The position numbers were made by a program, and so were the translations under genes. From Armatimonadota bacterium (GTDB lineage: Bacteria; Sysuimicrobiota; Sysuimicrobiia; Sysuimicrobiales; Humicultoraceae), in NCBI GenBank assembly GCA_016869025.1, contig VGFA01000003.1:184612-248611 (forward strand): 64,000 bases of DNA, in the 5' to 3' direction. Under the pieces are notes generated by a model. That model ran no database searches, had not been told where the DNA came from, and worked only from the letters and a program-made list of their open reading frames with translations. The stretch's first letter is position 1. Each line of letters begins with the position of its first letter. Shown one piece after another: positions 47,450 to 56,543 of this stretch.

Positions 47450-48319
47450 TCACCCTGCCTGCGTCGTGATCATCGTGCCGATTCCATCTTCGGTGAACAG
47501 CTCTATCAAGAGAGCGTGGGGTGCGCTGGTCCCGATGATGTGGGCGCTGGGCACCCCGTGGTCCAGCGCGTCCAGACAGGCCTCCACCTTTGGGATCATG
47601 CCGCGCGAGACAGTGCCGTCGGCCATCAACTGCCGGACCTCGCCCGCGGTCAGCGTGGAGAGCATCTCCGGCTCGCCAGGACCGGTGCGCATTACGCCGG
47701 GCACATCGGTCAGGATGACCAGCTTGCTCGCGCCCAGCGCCGCTGCCAGCGCACCGGCCGCGTGGTCCGCGTTTAAGTTGAGGCTCTCCCCACCCTCGCC
47801 GACCCCTACCGAGGCAACCACCGGGATGTGCCCGGCGTCGCTGATGGTATGAATGATCGCGCCTTGAACCCCGACCACCTCACCAACGAGGCCGAGACCC
47901 TCCGGCGCCTGGAGCCGGCGCGCCTGCAGCAATCCGGCATCCTTTCCGGACAGCCCGACAGCGCTGCCGCCGGCGCTGGAGATCATCGTTACCAATGCCT
48001 TGTTGGCGCGTCCGGCCAGGACCATCTCGACGACCTCCATGGTCTCGGCGTCGGTGACACGCAGCCCCTGGACGAACCGCGTTTCCTTTCCCAGGCGGTC
48101 GAGCAAGCGCGTGATCTCAGGCCCGCCGCCGTGCACGAGCACCGGGTTGACGCCGGCGCCCTTGAGGAGCACCAGGTCCTCGATGACCGTGCCGGCTTCG
48201 CCGGCGTTCAGCACGCTGCCCCCGTACTTCACGACCACGGTCTTGCCGCGCCAGGCAGCGGCGTAGCGCAGCCCTGACGCGAGCATCTTCCCCTCTGCGG
48301 CCGGGTCGGCAACTGGCAT
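47450..48319 (-). CDS. argB: Acetylglutamate kinase ArgB
   Basis: A 289-residue amino-acid kinase fold protein with VVKYGGSVLNAGE, VLVHGGGPEITRLLDRL, VSVGVGEGGESLNLNADH (core as ADHAAGALAAAL) and LVILTDVPGVM. It phosphorylates N-acetylglutamate. A possible N-terminal extension and the sequence near GKETRFVQGLRVTDAE fit arginine-sensitive enzymes, but feedback control cannot be decided by eye. Confidence 0.96.
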   Translation of the reverse strand: MPVADPAAEGKMLASGLRYAAAWRGKTVVVKYGGSVLNAGEAGTVIEDLVLLKGAGVNPVLVHGGGPEITRLLDRLGKETRFVQGLRVTDAETMEVVEMVLAGRANKALVTMISSAGGSAVGLSGKDAGLLQARRLQAPEGLGLVGEVVGVQGAIIHTISDAGHIPVVASVGVGEGGESLNLNADHAAGALAAALGASKLVILTDVPGVMRTGPGEPEMLSTLTAGEVRQLMADGTVSRGMIPKVEACLDALDHGVPSAHIIGTSAPHALLIELFTEDGIGTMITTQAG

Positions 48320-48342
48320 TGGCTACTATTCCTCCTTGTGGT

Positions 48343-49557
48343 TCACGATAGGTAACCGCTGTTGATCTTCACGTAGGTCTCCGACAGATCGCAGGTCCAG
48401 CCCGTGAAGGTGCCCTGTCCCAGACCCAGGTCAATCGTCACGCGGACCTCGGGCGCCTTCACCACAACCCCGGCCGATGGATAGGCCTCCGGAATCCCAA
48501 CGCCCCCGCGCACCACCCAGACATCGCCCATGGCTATGGCCAGACGGTCGGGCGCGACCTCTGCGCCGCTGCGGCCCAGCGCCGCGGAGATCCGACCCCA
48601 ATTGAGCTCCGCGCCGTGGAACGCGGTCTTGACCAGAGGCGACGTCATCACGGCACCGGCAGCCAGGCGGGCGTCGGCGTCTGAAGTCGCGCCCCGCACG
48701 ACCACCTCCACCACCCTTGTCGTCCCCTCGCCGTCTTTGACGATCAGCCTGGCGAGCCGGCCGGCCACCTCGGTGAGCCCATCCAGGAACGCCTCGTGGC
48801 GCGGGCCGCCCTCATCCACCCGAGCCACGCCCGAGGCACCGTTGGCAAGCAGGAAGACGCTGTCGCTCGTGCTGGTATCGCCGTCCACGCTGATGCAGTT
48901 GAAGGAGCGGCCCACGGCGTTCCGTAGAGCGGCCCGCAATGCGGGCGCCTCGACCGGGGCGTCGGTGGTCAAGATGGCGATCATCGTCGCCATGTTGGGA
49001 TGGATCATCCCCGCGCCCTTTGCGATGCCGCCGATCATCACCACGCCGTCGCCCAGATCAACCTGAACGGCCGCGGTCTTGGGGAACGCGTCGGTGGTCA
49101 TGATCGCACGGGCCGCCGCCATGCCGTCGGAGCCCAACGCTGCCACCAGTGCCGGTATGCCGGCTGTGATGCGCTCGACCGGTAGCGGGCGGCCGATGAC
49201 CCCGGTGCTGGCAACCACCACAAGGTCCTCGGGTATACTCAGGGCTGCGGCCGCGGCAGCGGCCATGGCCCGCGCGTCAACCGCGCCCCGCTCGCCGGTG
49301 CAGGCGTTGGAGTTGCCGCTGTTCACGAGCACCCCCTGCGCGCGGCCTGACGCGAGTCTCGACTCGCTGAGGATAACCGGCGCCGACCGCATCCTGTTCG
49401 TGGTGAACGTCCCGGCCGCGGTCGCGGGGAGGTCCGAGACCACCAGCGCCAGGTCGGGCTGGCTGGGCTTCAGCCCGCAGTGGATCCCTGACGCCCGATA
49501 CCCACGAGGGCTCGTCACGGTTCCATCAATCGGGGTCACTGCCTTGTCTGCCTTCAT
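48343..49557 (-). CDS. argJ: Glutamate N-acetyltransferase ArgJ
   Basis: 404 residues, including the self-cleavage region KGAGMIHPNMATMIAILTTD (the Thr after MA is the nucleophile) and VNSGNSNACTGERGAVDAR. ArgJ recycles the acetyl group from acetylornithine to glutamate; bifunctional forms also use acetyl-CoA. No separate argA is seen nearby, so a bifunctional enzyme is possible. It lies 60 bases after argC. Confidence 0.96.
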   Translation of the reverse strand: MKADKAVTPIDGTVTSPRGYRASGIHCGLKPSQPDLALVVSDLPATAAGTFTTNRMRSAPVILSESRLASGRAQGVLVNSGNSNACTGERGAVDARAMAAAAAAALSIPEDLVVVASTGVIGRPLPVERITAGIPALVAALGSDGMAAARAIMTTDAFPKTAAVQVDLGDGVVMIGGIAKGAGMIHPNMATMIAILTTDAPVEAPALRAALRNAVGRSFNCISVDGDTSTSDSVFLLANGASGVARVDEGGPRHEAFLDGLTEVAGRLARLIVKDGEGTTRVVEVVVRGATSDADARLAAGAVMTSPLVKTAFHGAELNWGRISAALGRSGAEVAPDRLAIAMGDVWVVRGGVGIPEAYPSAGVVVKAPEVRVTIDLGLGQGTFTGWTCDLSETYVKINSGYLS

Positions 49558-49617
49558 GATCCTTGTGCTCCTGTCCCCGGCCGCGCTGGAGCCGGTCCTG
49601 TGTTTCCGCTGAAAGGA

Positions 49618-50655
49618 TCAGGGAAAGAGCGGCGGCTCCTGCAGCCCGGCGTGCTCTGGGAACCCACACATCAGGTTCATGTTCTGGATCGCCTGGCCGG
49701 CCGCGCCCTTGACCAGATTGTCGAGCGCGGCCATCGCGATGACCGCGCCGGCGTGTGAGTCCACGCGCACCGCAACATCGCAGAAGTTCGACCCGTAGGT
49801 GGCCTTGGTCTCCGGGAGCCCACCCTGCAGCACCCGCACGAACGGCTCGGAAGCATAGGCGTCGGCGAGGATCTGCTCGGCCTCGGCAGTGGTAATGGCG
49901 CGGGAGGGACGCATGTACACCGTGGCAAGGATTCCCCTGGTCATGGGGATCAGGTGCGGGGTGAAGACCACCGCCACGGGAACGCCTGCGACCCCCGACA
50001 GCTCCTGCTCGATCTCCGGGGTGTGCCTGTGCCCCACGACGTTGTAGGGCTTGACGTTCTCGTTGACCTCGCAGAAGTGCGTGCCCAAGGACGCACCGCG
50101 ACCGGCCCCAGAGACCCCGGACTTCGCGTCCACGACGATCCCCTCGGAGAGCACCACGCCGGCCCTCAGGAAAGGCGCTATCGCGATCAGCGCCGCGGTC
50201 GGGTAGCAGCCGGGGTTGCCGACGATGCGCGAAGCACGGATGCGGGCCCGGTGCAACTCGGGCTGGCCGTAGACCGCACCCTCGAGCAACTCCGGGCACG
50301 CGTGGGCGGCCTTGTACCACTTGGCATACGTCGCCGGGTCGTGGAACCTGAAATCCGCGCCGAGGTCAACCACCTTCACCCGCGGGCCCAGCTTGGGAAC
50401 CATCGTCATGGCGATCCCGTTGGGCAGCGCGATGAAGGCGACATCGGAATCGGCGCCGATCGCATCGAGGTCCGCGTCCTCCGTGGTGTGCGCCACGAAG
50501 CCGCGCAGGTTGGGAAAGACATCGCCGTAGGCCTCCAGCTTGCGGCTCTCCGCCGTCAAGTGGACGAGCGTAACGTCGGGGTGGCCGACCAGGAAGCGGA
50601 CCAGCTCTCCGCCCCCGTATCCGGATGCGCCGATGATGCTGACTCGTGTCTTCAT
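49618..50655 (-). CDS. argC: N-acetyl-gamma-glutamyl-phosphate reductase ArgC
   Basis: 345 residues from the ATG at 50655 (MKTRVSIIGASGYGGGELVR, Rossmann NADPH site). The catalytic Cys is in IVGNPGCYPTAALIA, and the C-terminal domain includes HRHTPEIEQELSGVAG. An ATG 15 bases further upstream lies in the -10 box and is rejected. It is the first gene of the arg operon, with a transcription start predicted at the A of its ATG. Confidence 0.96.
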   Translation of the reverse strand: MKTRVSIIGASGYGGGELVRFLVGHPDVTLVHLTAESRKLEAYGDVFPNLRGFVAHTTEDADLDAIGADSDVAFIALPNGIAMTMVPKLGPRVKVVDLGADFRFHDPATYAKWYKAAHACPELLEGAVYGQPELHRARIRASRIVGNPGCYPTAALIAIAPFLRAGVVLSEGIVVDAKSGVSGAGRGASLGTHFCEVNENVKPYNVVGHRHTPEIEQELSGVAGVPVAVVFTPHLIPMTRGILATVYMRPSRAITTAEAEQILADAYASEPFVRVLQGGLPETKATYGSNFCDVAVRVDSHAGAVIAMAALDNLVKGAAGQAIQNMNLMCGFPEHAGLQEPPLFP

Positions 50656-50661
50656 GACGTC

Positions 50662-50690
50662 TTTATACATCCTGGTGCATGAAAGTGCAA
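50662..50690 (-). promoter_or_regulatory. Leaderless-type promoter of argC
   Basis: TTGCAC (50690-50685), a 17-base spacer and TATAAA (50667-50662) on the minus strand. The six bases GACGTC follow, then ATG at 50655, so the start would fall at the A of the initiation codon. There is no room for a ribosome-binding site. The rsmE stop lies five bases upstream of the -35. Confidence 0.75.
50676..50689. promoter_or_regulatory. ARG-box-like ArgR operator
   Basis: TGCACTTTCATGCA is a 14-bp site with TGCA at both ends, similar in size and spacing to known ARG boxes (TGAAT-N4-ATTCA type). It overlaps the -35 and spacer of the argC promoter. With argR at the end of the same operon, ArgR could repress here. 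Confidence 0.6.
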
Positions 50691-50694
50691 GCCC

Positions 50695-51453
50695 TCAATC
50701 CCGGGTCTCCTCGGAGGGTACAGACATGGGGCGTAGCAGGCGCTCGTATAGGAGCATGGCGGTCGCGACCAGTCCGGCGGTCTCCGTTCGCAGGACCAGC
50801 GCGCCCAGCGAAACCGCCTGCCCTCCGGCTGCGCGGGCAGCGGCAACGTCCCCGTCCGTAAGTCCGCCCTCGGGCCCGATCAGAATCGCGGCCGTGTGGA
50901 ACAGGCGTTCCGCCACTACCTCGCCGATCGGGCGGGCCTCGCTCTCCCATGGCACGACGAACAGGTCCACCGGACCCACGGCCGCCAGCGCTTCGACCAG
51001 CGGCGCGGGCGTGTGGATCTCCGGGGTATCGCCCCTCCCGCACTGCCTGGCCGCTTCCTGCGCCACCCTGCGCCAGCGGTCCACGCGCGCCGCACCCGGT
51101 TCGATAACCGTACGCTCGGTCAGGGCCGGATGTATGGCAGAGAGCCCTATCTCGGTGCCCATCCGCACGACCAGGTCCATCCTGGGGCTGCGCGGTATGC
51201 CCTGAATCAGCGCGATCTCCACCGGACGTCGCGACACGGACGGCGGTCCCATGCGCCGTGCGGTCACGCCGGAGGGGCCGACCTCGATGAGTTCCACATC
51301 GGCCTCGCGGCGGCCGTCGAAAACGACCATCCTGGTGCCGGGCCGCAGCCGCAGCACCCTCGCGATGTGGTGTCCTTCGCGCGGCGCGAAGGAAAGGAAC
51401 TCTTGATCGAGTAATTGCGGCGCGGCGTAGAAGCGGCGGCGCGTCAAGGTCAT
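50695..51453 (-). CDS. rsmE: 16S rRNA (uracil1498-N3)-methyltransferase RsmE
   Basis: 252 residues from the ATG at 51453, which overlaps the prmA stop as ATGA. The N-terminal PUA-like region has RRFYAAPQLLDQEF and HHIARVLRLRPGT. The SPOUT knot has LIQGIPRSPRMDLVVRMGTE, ILIGPEGGLTDGDVAAARA and SLGALVLRTETAGLVA. It methylates U1498 of 16S rRNA. The gene order dnaJ-prmA-rsmE is common. Confidence 0.95.
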   Translation of the reverse strand: MTLTRRRFYAAPQLLDQEFLSFAPREGHHIARVLRLRPGTRMVVFDGRREADVELIEVGPSGVTARRMGPPSVSRRPVEIALIQGIPRSPRMDLVVRMGTEIGLSAIHPALTERTVIEPGAARVDRWRRVAQEAARQCGRGDTPEIHTPAPLVEALAAVGPVDLFVVPWESEARPIGEVVAERLFHTAAILIGPEGGLTDGDVAAARAAGGQAVSLGALVLRTETAGLVATAMLLYERLLRPMSVPSEETRD

Positions 51454-52301
51454 CCTGCCGCGGCGTGCACGGTGCGCCAGCCGCGCCGCGCCTCTACTAC
51501 CACGACGCGCAGCCCACTCTCCCGGACTAGACGCGCAACCTCGGTGACGCGCGCAGGGCCGAAACCGCTCCCCACGAACCGGCCCCCTGGAGCCAGGCAC
51601 CGCCCAACGTGCGGGAGGATACCGGCAAGGATCTCCGGCGTGAGGTTCGCCACGATCAGGTCCGCGCGCAGGCGCACGCGGTCCAGGCCTGACGCGTGCC
51701 GAACCGTAACCCTGCGCTCGACGCCGTTGGCACGCACGTTGGCCCGGGCAACCGATACAGCGGTCTCGTCATCGTCCATCGCAAGGATCCGCCGCGCGCC
51801 GAGGCGCGCCGCTGCTATGGCCAGGATTCCAGAACCCGTGCCGAGGTCGAGCACCGTCTCGCCGCCCCGCACGTGGCGCTCCACAGCCCCCAGGCAGAGC
51901 TGGGTCGAGGGGTGCTCGCCGCTGCCGAAGGCCTGTCCGGCGTCGAGTCTGATCAGCACCTGTCCTGGGCGTATCCTGGGCCTCATCCAGGCGGGAAGCA
52001 CCGTGAGGCGGCCAACCTGAAAGGGCTTCGCGTGCGCGCGCCAGACACCGACCCAGTCCGTGTCTCCCACTACGCGCACGCCCACGGTACCGGAGGCAGC
52101 CCCACGCGCGAGTGCTCGCCTGAGGCGAGAGAGGGTGCTGCGACCGACCCTGGTAGATGGCAGGTAGGCACGCAACACCCGACGGCCTCGGCTTGAGCTT
52201 GCGCTCTCTGAGAACCCGGCCGGGCAGTGGCGCAGCAGGCAGTCACCTGCCAGCTCTGAATCCTGGGACGGCACGTCCACGGAGACCTCGATCCATCGCA
52301 T
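51450..52301 (-). CDS. prmA: Ribosomal protein L11 methyltransferase PrmA
   Basis: 283 residues. The N-terminal substrate-binding region is followed by an SAM-dependent domain: DAGQAFGSGEHPSTQLCL, VLDLGTGSGILAIAAARLG (SAM loop) and IVANLTPEILAGILP, the PrmA-type substrate loop. It trimethylates L11. It lies 22 bases after dnaJ and overlaps rsmE. Confidence 0.93.
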   Translation of the reverse strand: MRWIEVSVDVPSQDSELAGDCLLRHCPAGFSESASSSRGRRVLRAYLPSTRVGRSTLSRLRRALARGAASGTVGVRVVGDTDWVGVWRAHAKPFQVGRLTVLPAWMRPRIRPGQVLIRLDAGQAFGSGEHPSTQLCLGAVERHVRGGETVLDLGTGSGILAIAAARLGARRILAMDDDETAVSVARANVRANGVERRVTVRHASGLDRVRLRADLIVANLTPEILAGILPHVGRCLAPGGRFVGSGFGPARVTEVARLVRESGLRVVVVEARRGWRTVHAAAG

Positions 52302-52323
52302 GGCGGTGGCCTGCAGGTCCGGC

Positions 52324-53448
52324 CTACTTGAGCAGGTCCTTCATCTTCTTGAGGATCGGCTTCCGCCTGCCCGGCCGCTTCTCGTCTCCCCGGCTCCGCT
52401 CGCCCCCGAGGCGCGCGAGCTCCTCGAGCAATGCCCGCTGCTCGCGCGTCAGCCGAGTCGGGATGGCAACCCGAGCCGTCAGGTGCAGGCCACCGCGGCC
52501 GCCACGCAGGTCGGGCAGCCCTCTGCCCCGTACCGAGATCGTCTCTCCCGGCTGCGTGCCGGCCGGCACGGTTACCGGAACCGTGCCGTCAATGCCCGGG
52601 AACTCCACCTCGTCGCCCAGCGCGGCCTGCGTCATGGTGAGTTCGATGTCCCGGTAGAGGTCCCGCCCGCGACGTGCAAAGACCGGGTGCGGCGCAACGT
52701 GAACGACCACGAAGAGATCGCCGCGGCCTCCGCCTCGTGTACCGGCTTCGCCCTCGCCGGCCAGGCGCAGGTGCATGCCATCCTCCACCCCGGCAGGGAT
52801 CGTAACCGTGATCTCTCTCCTGGCCTCGGATTGGCCGGCGCCGCGACAGCTCGTACACGGATGGGCTATGTAGGTGCCCGTCCCTCTACACTGGCCGCAT
52901 GTCATGACCTGCGTCAGATGCCCGAAGACCGTGCGCTGCGCATGGCGGACCTCTCCCGTCCCTTGACATGCCGGACAGCGCTCCGGGCTCGATCCCTGCT
53001 CAGATCCGGTGCCGAAGCAGGCAGCGCAGGTCTCGAGCCGATCCACGGTGATGCGTCGCTCCACGCCCGAAGCGACCTCCTCAAGGGCCACCTCCAGGTC
53101 GTAGCGCAGGTCGGAACCCCGCTGGGGCCCTTCCCTCTCGGCCCTGGCCGGCCTGGCCCGGCCTCCGAAGAACATCTCAAAGAGATCCTCGAACGGGCCG
53201 GCTGCGCCGCCGAAGGGACCGGTCTCCGCACCGACCTGACCAAACCGATCGTACTGGCTGCGCTTGACCGGGTCGCTCAGCACCGCGTAGGCCTCGTTGA
53301 CGTCCTTGAAGCGCTCCGTGGCGTGGGGGTCGTCGCGCCGGACATCGGGGTGGGTCTCGCGCGCGAGCCGGCGGTAGACTTGCTTGATCTCCTCCTGGCT
53401 GGCCCGGCGGTCAACGCCGAGTATCTCGTAGAGGTCTCTGGAGTTCAT
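52324..53448 (-). CDS. dnaJ: Chaperone DnaJ
   Basis: A 374-residue protein with a J domain ([23 protein letters not shown] in [13 protein letters not shown]), a Gly/Phe region and four zinc repeats ([32 protein letters not shown]). The C-terminal substrate domains follow. It stimulates DnaK. Its gene directly follows hrcA, with no grpE or dnaK in between. Confidence 0.97.
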   Translation of the reverse strand: MNSRDLYEILGVDRRASQEEIKQVYRRLARETHPDVRRDDPHATERFKDVNEAYAVLSDPVKRSQYDRFGQVGAETGPFGGAAGPFEDLFEMFFGGRARPARAEREGPQRGSDLRYDLEVALEEVASGVERRITVDRLETCAACFGTGSEQGSSPERCPACQGTGEVRHAQRTVFGHLTQVMTCGQCRGTGTYIAHPCTSCRGAGQSEARREITVTIPAGVEDGMHLRLAGEGEAGTRGGGRGDLFVVVHVAPHPVFARRGRDLYRDIELTMTQAALGDEVEFPGIDGTVPVTVPAGTQPGETISVRGRGLPDLRGGRGGLHLTARVAIPTRLTREQRALLEELARLGGERSRGDEKRPGRRKPILKKMKDLLK

Positions 53449-53484
53449 GTGCGCGATTGTGTCGGCAGGATCGAGGCCGGAGCC

Positions 53485-54516
53485 CTAGGCCGACGACCTC
53501 ATTGCCTCGCTGAGACTCTCGGCAACGTATCGCACCGCGGTGACCGCGCTGCGGTAGCGCATCCGCGTAGGCCCGAGGATGCCGACGGTTCCGCCGCGCC
53601 TGTCGCCCGCTCGGTAGGCCGCCATGACCAGGCTGCAGGCGCGCAGCTCCTCGTGCGGGTTCTCCCCGCCGATAAGGATCCAAACCCCTTCCTCGGGCAC
53701 CGCGGCAAGCACGGCCTCCAGCACCGATTCGTCCTCGAGGGCCTCGAACAACCTGGTAGCCCGATCAGGGATCTTGAACTCCGGCTCAGCCAGGAGGTGG
53801 CGGGCTCCCGCGACCCGGATTCGCGGCCGCACCCCGCGCGCCAGGTCACGCCACAGCCAGGCCTTGACCTCCTCCAACCAGCGGTAGTGATGGGAGGCCT
53901 CGCCGAGAACCTGCTCCAGGCGCTGGTGGGTCAGTTCCCCCACCCTGGAACCCTGCAGCCGGTGGGTGATTGCCCGCGACAGGTGCTCGAGATCATCGGG
54001 CACAACTCCCTCCGGGAGCTCGATTGAACGTCCCTGAAGCGCTCCGGCTTCCGTGGCTATCACCGCGAGCGCGCGCCGCTCGGCCAGCGGCACAAGGTGC
54101 AAAGAGGCGAACATCTGCTCCTGCAGGCCCGGGGCTGCCACAACCGAAGCGTACCCTGTCATGCCTGCTAGCACGCGCGCGGCCTCGCTGGCAACGTCAC
54201 CGGGCTCCTCGACCGGATCACCCAGCCGGCGGCGGATCTTCTGGCGCGCCGAGCTGCTGAGGGAGTCGGCCTTGGGCAACATGTCCACGTAGACGCGGTA
54301 CCCCCGGTCAGTGGGGATCCGGCCGGCAGAGGTGTGCGGATGGGTGAGGAGTCCCAGTTCTTCCATGCTGGCCAGGGCGCTGCGGATTGTGGCAGGGCTC
54401 ACCTGCAGCCGCCCCCGCAGGGCGGCGTGCTCCGACCCCACCGGCTCGGCGGTGCGGACGTGCTCCTCCACGACCGTGCGGAGCAGGATGCGCCTGCGGG
54501 CATCAAGCTTCAGCAT
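53485..54516 (-). CDS. hrcA: Heat-inducible transcription repressor HrcA
   Basis: 343 residues from the ATG at 54516 (LKLDARRRILLRTVVEEHVR). The winged helix is EPVGSEHAALRGRLQVSPATIRSALASMEE, split here for length, with HTSAGRIPTDRGYRVYVD. HrcA binds CIRCE, and the site is present just upstream (54530-54558). It is followed by dnaJ. Confidence 0.95.
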   Translation of the reverse strand: MLKLDARRRILLRTVVEEHVRTAEPVGSEHAALRGRLQVSPATIRSALASMEELGLLTHPHTSAGRIPTDRGYRVYVDMLPKADSLSSSARQKIRRRLGDPVEEPGDVASEAARVLAGMTGYASVVAAPGLQEQMFASLHLVPLAERRALAVIATEAGALQGRSIELPEGVVPDDLEHLSRAITHRLQGSRVGELTHQRLEQVLGEASHHYRWLEEVKAWLWRDLARGVRPRIRVAGARHLLAEPEFKIPDRATRLFEALEDESVLEAVLAAVPEEGVWILIGGENPHEELRACSLVMAAYRAGDRRGGTVGILGPTRMRYRSAVTAVRYVAESLSEAMRSSA

Positions 54517-54529
54517 CCATCCACCTGCG

Positions 54530-54558
54530 GCTGGCACTCGTCCACCCAGAGTGCCAGC
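54530..54558. promoter_or_regulatory. CIRCE operator
   Basis: GCTGGCACTC, nine bases, GAGTGCCAGC: a perfect inverted repeat close to the consensus TTAGCACTC-N9-GAGTGCTAA. It lies 14 bases before the hrcA start and downstream of the predicted transcription start, so it would act as an operator and in the mRNA leader. Confidence 0.93.
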
Positions 54559-54568
54559 GACCTGATTC

Positions 54569-54598
54569 AGCGTAGCACCGCTGATTTTGGGGTGTCAA
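54569..54598 (-). promoter_or_regulatory. Promoter of hrcA
   Basis: Perfect -35 TTGACA (54598-54593), an 18-base spacer and TACGCT (54574-54569, three matches) on the minus strand. The TGA stop of murJ lies inside the -35. CIRCE lies just downstream. Confidence 0.65.
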
Positions 54599-56181
54599 GG
54601 AACGGTGCGAACCGACCTGCGCCGCAGGAGGCCCCGCACCAGCGCGAGTTCCTCCACGCGCAGCAGGGCGCATGCCGCCAGGTACACGAGGGCCGCCACG
54701 CCCACGCCGAAGGCCAGAAACAGCAGGTCCGCGCGTTCCACAAAGCGCCCATCCAGAAGCCCGCGCTGCGCGACCATCCATCCTGCCCACACCGCAGATG
54801 CGGCAGAGACCAGGATGCGGCCGGCCGTACCCATAATCCGCCGGCCGTCCAGAGGGCCCAGTGAGCGCGCCAGCATCCACAGCAGCAACCCCACGTTCAC
54901 GAACGCCACCACTGCCGAAGCCAGAGCGATCCCTGCCACACCCATCACCCGCATGAGGGCAAACGCAAGAGCGGCGTTCAAGAAGACCATCGCGGCACCG
55001 ATGGCCACCGGTGTGCGCATGTTCTTAAGGGAGTAGAACGTCCGGGTCACGACGTAGTAGGCCGCCACCGGCACCAGGCCGGTGGCGTAGGCCGCAAGGC
55101 ACGCGGCCACCGCCCCGGTTGCCGGGGGTCCGAACTCGCCCCGCTCGAAGACCAGTTGGACCAGGGGGCGTGCGAAGACGGCGAGCCCCAGCGACACGGG
55201 CACCGTGAGAAACAGGAGTGTGCGCAGCCCCAGTGTTGCGGTCTGGCGCAGTCCCACGCGGTCGCCCTCGGAGGCAAGCCGGCTCATTCCTGGAAAGAGC
55301 ACCGTCGCCACGGATATGGCCAGAATACCCACCGGCGCCTGGACCATCTCGTAGGCATAGTCCAGCGCGGCAACCGCGTTCACGCCGGTTGCGACCGGGA
55401 GGAGCGACGCGAAGAACCGCCCTACGTAGGCGTTGATCTCCACGATGGCCAGGCCGAGCATAGCTGGCAGCGCCAGCCGCATCGCAGTACGGATGGCCGG
55501 ATGGGACAAGTCGAACTGCGGGCGGTAGCGGAACCCGGCGGCGTGCATCGCGGGCACCTGAACGAGGAACTGGACGGCGGTCCCGGCCACCCAGGCCACG
55601 GCCAGCCCGGTGATCCCCATCCTCGGCCCCAGCATGAGCGTCCCGGCAATGATGGCTACGTTGAAGGCCAGCGGAGCCACTGCCGGGGCGGTGAACCGGC
55701 GAAGTGCCTGCAGGTACGCGGTGGCGAAAACCGCGAGGGCCAGGAAGAACATGGCCAGGAAGTTGACCCTGGTCAGGGCGACCGTGCGGACGAACTGCAC
55801 CGGGTCCCCTGCAAAGCCCGGCGCTGCCAGACGGACCAGCGCGGGTGCGGCAATCTGTCCGACCACCACCATCCCCACGCCGAACGCCAGGACAAGCGTG
55901 AACAGCCGCGCTGTCACCTGACGCATCTCCGACTCGTCGTCGCGTGCGAGCGTGTCGGAGATGGTTGGGATGAGGACGATGCTGAGGGTACCGCCTATTA
56001 GCAGGCGCTGGACGAAGAACGGGACATAGTATCCGATGACGAACGCCGCCCTGGCGTCGGAGGCACCGAACATCGCGGCCACGACTATCTCCCGGACCAG
56101 ACCCAGGACGCGGCTGCCCACGGTGGCGCCGGCCAGGAGCGTGGCGGCATGCGCAAGACGCTGCCGCGGATGGACGCTCAA
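54595..56181 (-). CDS. murJ: Lipid II flippase MurJ
   Basis: A 528-residue MOP-superfamily protein with about 14 membrane segments. It has VLGLVREIVVAAMFGASDARAAFVIGYYVPFFVQ (given here as landmarks), GGTLSIVLIPTISDTLARDD and the conserved GMSRLASEGDR. MurJ flips lipid II for peptidoglycan synthesis. Its stop overlaps the hrcA promoter. Confidence 0.93.
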   Translation of the reverse strand: MSVHPRQRLAHAATLLAGATVGSRVLGLVREIVVAAMFGASDARAAFVIGYYVPFFVQRLLIGGTLSIVLIPTISDTLARDDESEMRQVTARLFTLVLAFGVGMVVVGQIAAPALVRLAAPGFAGDPVQFVRTVALTRVNFLAMFFLALAVFATAYLQALRRFTAPAVAPLAFNVAIIAGTLMLGPRMGITGLAVAWVAGTAVQFLVQVPAMHAAGFRYRPQFDLSHPAIRTAMRLALPAMLGLAIVEINAYVGRFFASLLPVATGVNAVAALDYAYEMVQAPVGILAISVATVLFPGMSRLASEGDRVGLRQTATLGLRTLLFLTVPVSLGLAVFARPLVQLVFERGEFGPPATGAVAACLAAYATGLVPVAAYYVVTRTFYSLKNMRTPVAIGAAMVFLNAALAFALMRVMGVAGIALASAVVAFVNVGLLLWMLARSLGPLDGRRIMGTAGRILVSAASAVWAGWMVAQRGLLDGRFVERADLLFLAFGVGVAALVYLAACALLRVEELALVRGLLRRRSVRTVP

Positions 56182-56228
56182 GGCCCGTGCTCCCCGGAGT
56201 GCTCCTCGGAGCGCACCCCGGCGGCAAC

Positions 56229-56257
56229 TTGTGGCGCTGGGGCGGTCATGCTAGAAT
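56229..56257 (+). promoter_or_regulatory. Promoter of rpsT
   Basis: TTGTGG (56229-56234), a 17-base spacer and an extended -10 TGC-TAGAAT (56252-56257). A CCGCCGC/GCGGCGG hairpin follows in the leader (about 56267-56289), before GGAGGG. Confidence 0.7.
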
Positions 56258-56303
56258 CGCGCAGGACCGCCGCTCCCCATGGGCGGCGGATGGAGGGATC
56301 GGC

Positions 56304-56543
56304 GTGGCAAAACGAATCAAGTCCGGACTCAAGCACTTTCGGAAGTCGGCCAGGCGAGCCCAGGCCAATCTTTCCGTGAAGTCGAAGGTCAAGTCGCTGG
56401 TGCGGACGGCAACCACCCCGGAGGAGATCGGCGTGGCTCAGGCCGCCCTGGACAAGGCCGCGGCGCGCAAGGTGATTCACCCCAACACCGCTGCCCGCAG
56501 GAAGTCACGCATCATGCGCCGCGCCTCAGGCAGAGCCGGCTAG
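56304..56543 (+). CDS. rpsT: 30S ribosomal protein S20
   Basis: 79 residues from a GTG at 56304 (VAKRIKSGLKHFRKSARRAQ), preceded by GGAGGG. The basic helical protein also has SVKSKVKSLVRTA and ends HPNTAARRKSRIMRRASGRAG. It binds 16S rRNA early in assembly. The longer open frame upstream is leader and not coding. Its stop overlaps the holA stop (convergent). Confidence 0.95.
   Translation: MAKRIKSGLKHFRKSARRAQANLSVKSKVKSLVRTATTPEEIGVAQAALDKAAARKVIHPNTAARRKSRIMRRASGRAG

Noticed and set aside
52800..53060. Repeated Cys-rich units that might suggest a tandem repeat
   Set aside because: These are the four CxxCxGxG zinc repeats of DnaJ.
56187..56303. Upstream extension of rpsT to a 118-residue protein
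   Set aside because: It covers the promoter and leader hairpin; S20 proteins start at VAKRIKSG, which has its own ribosome-binding site.
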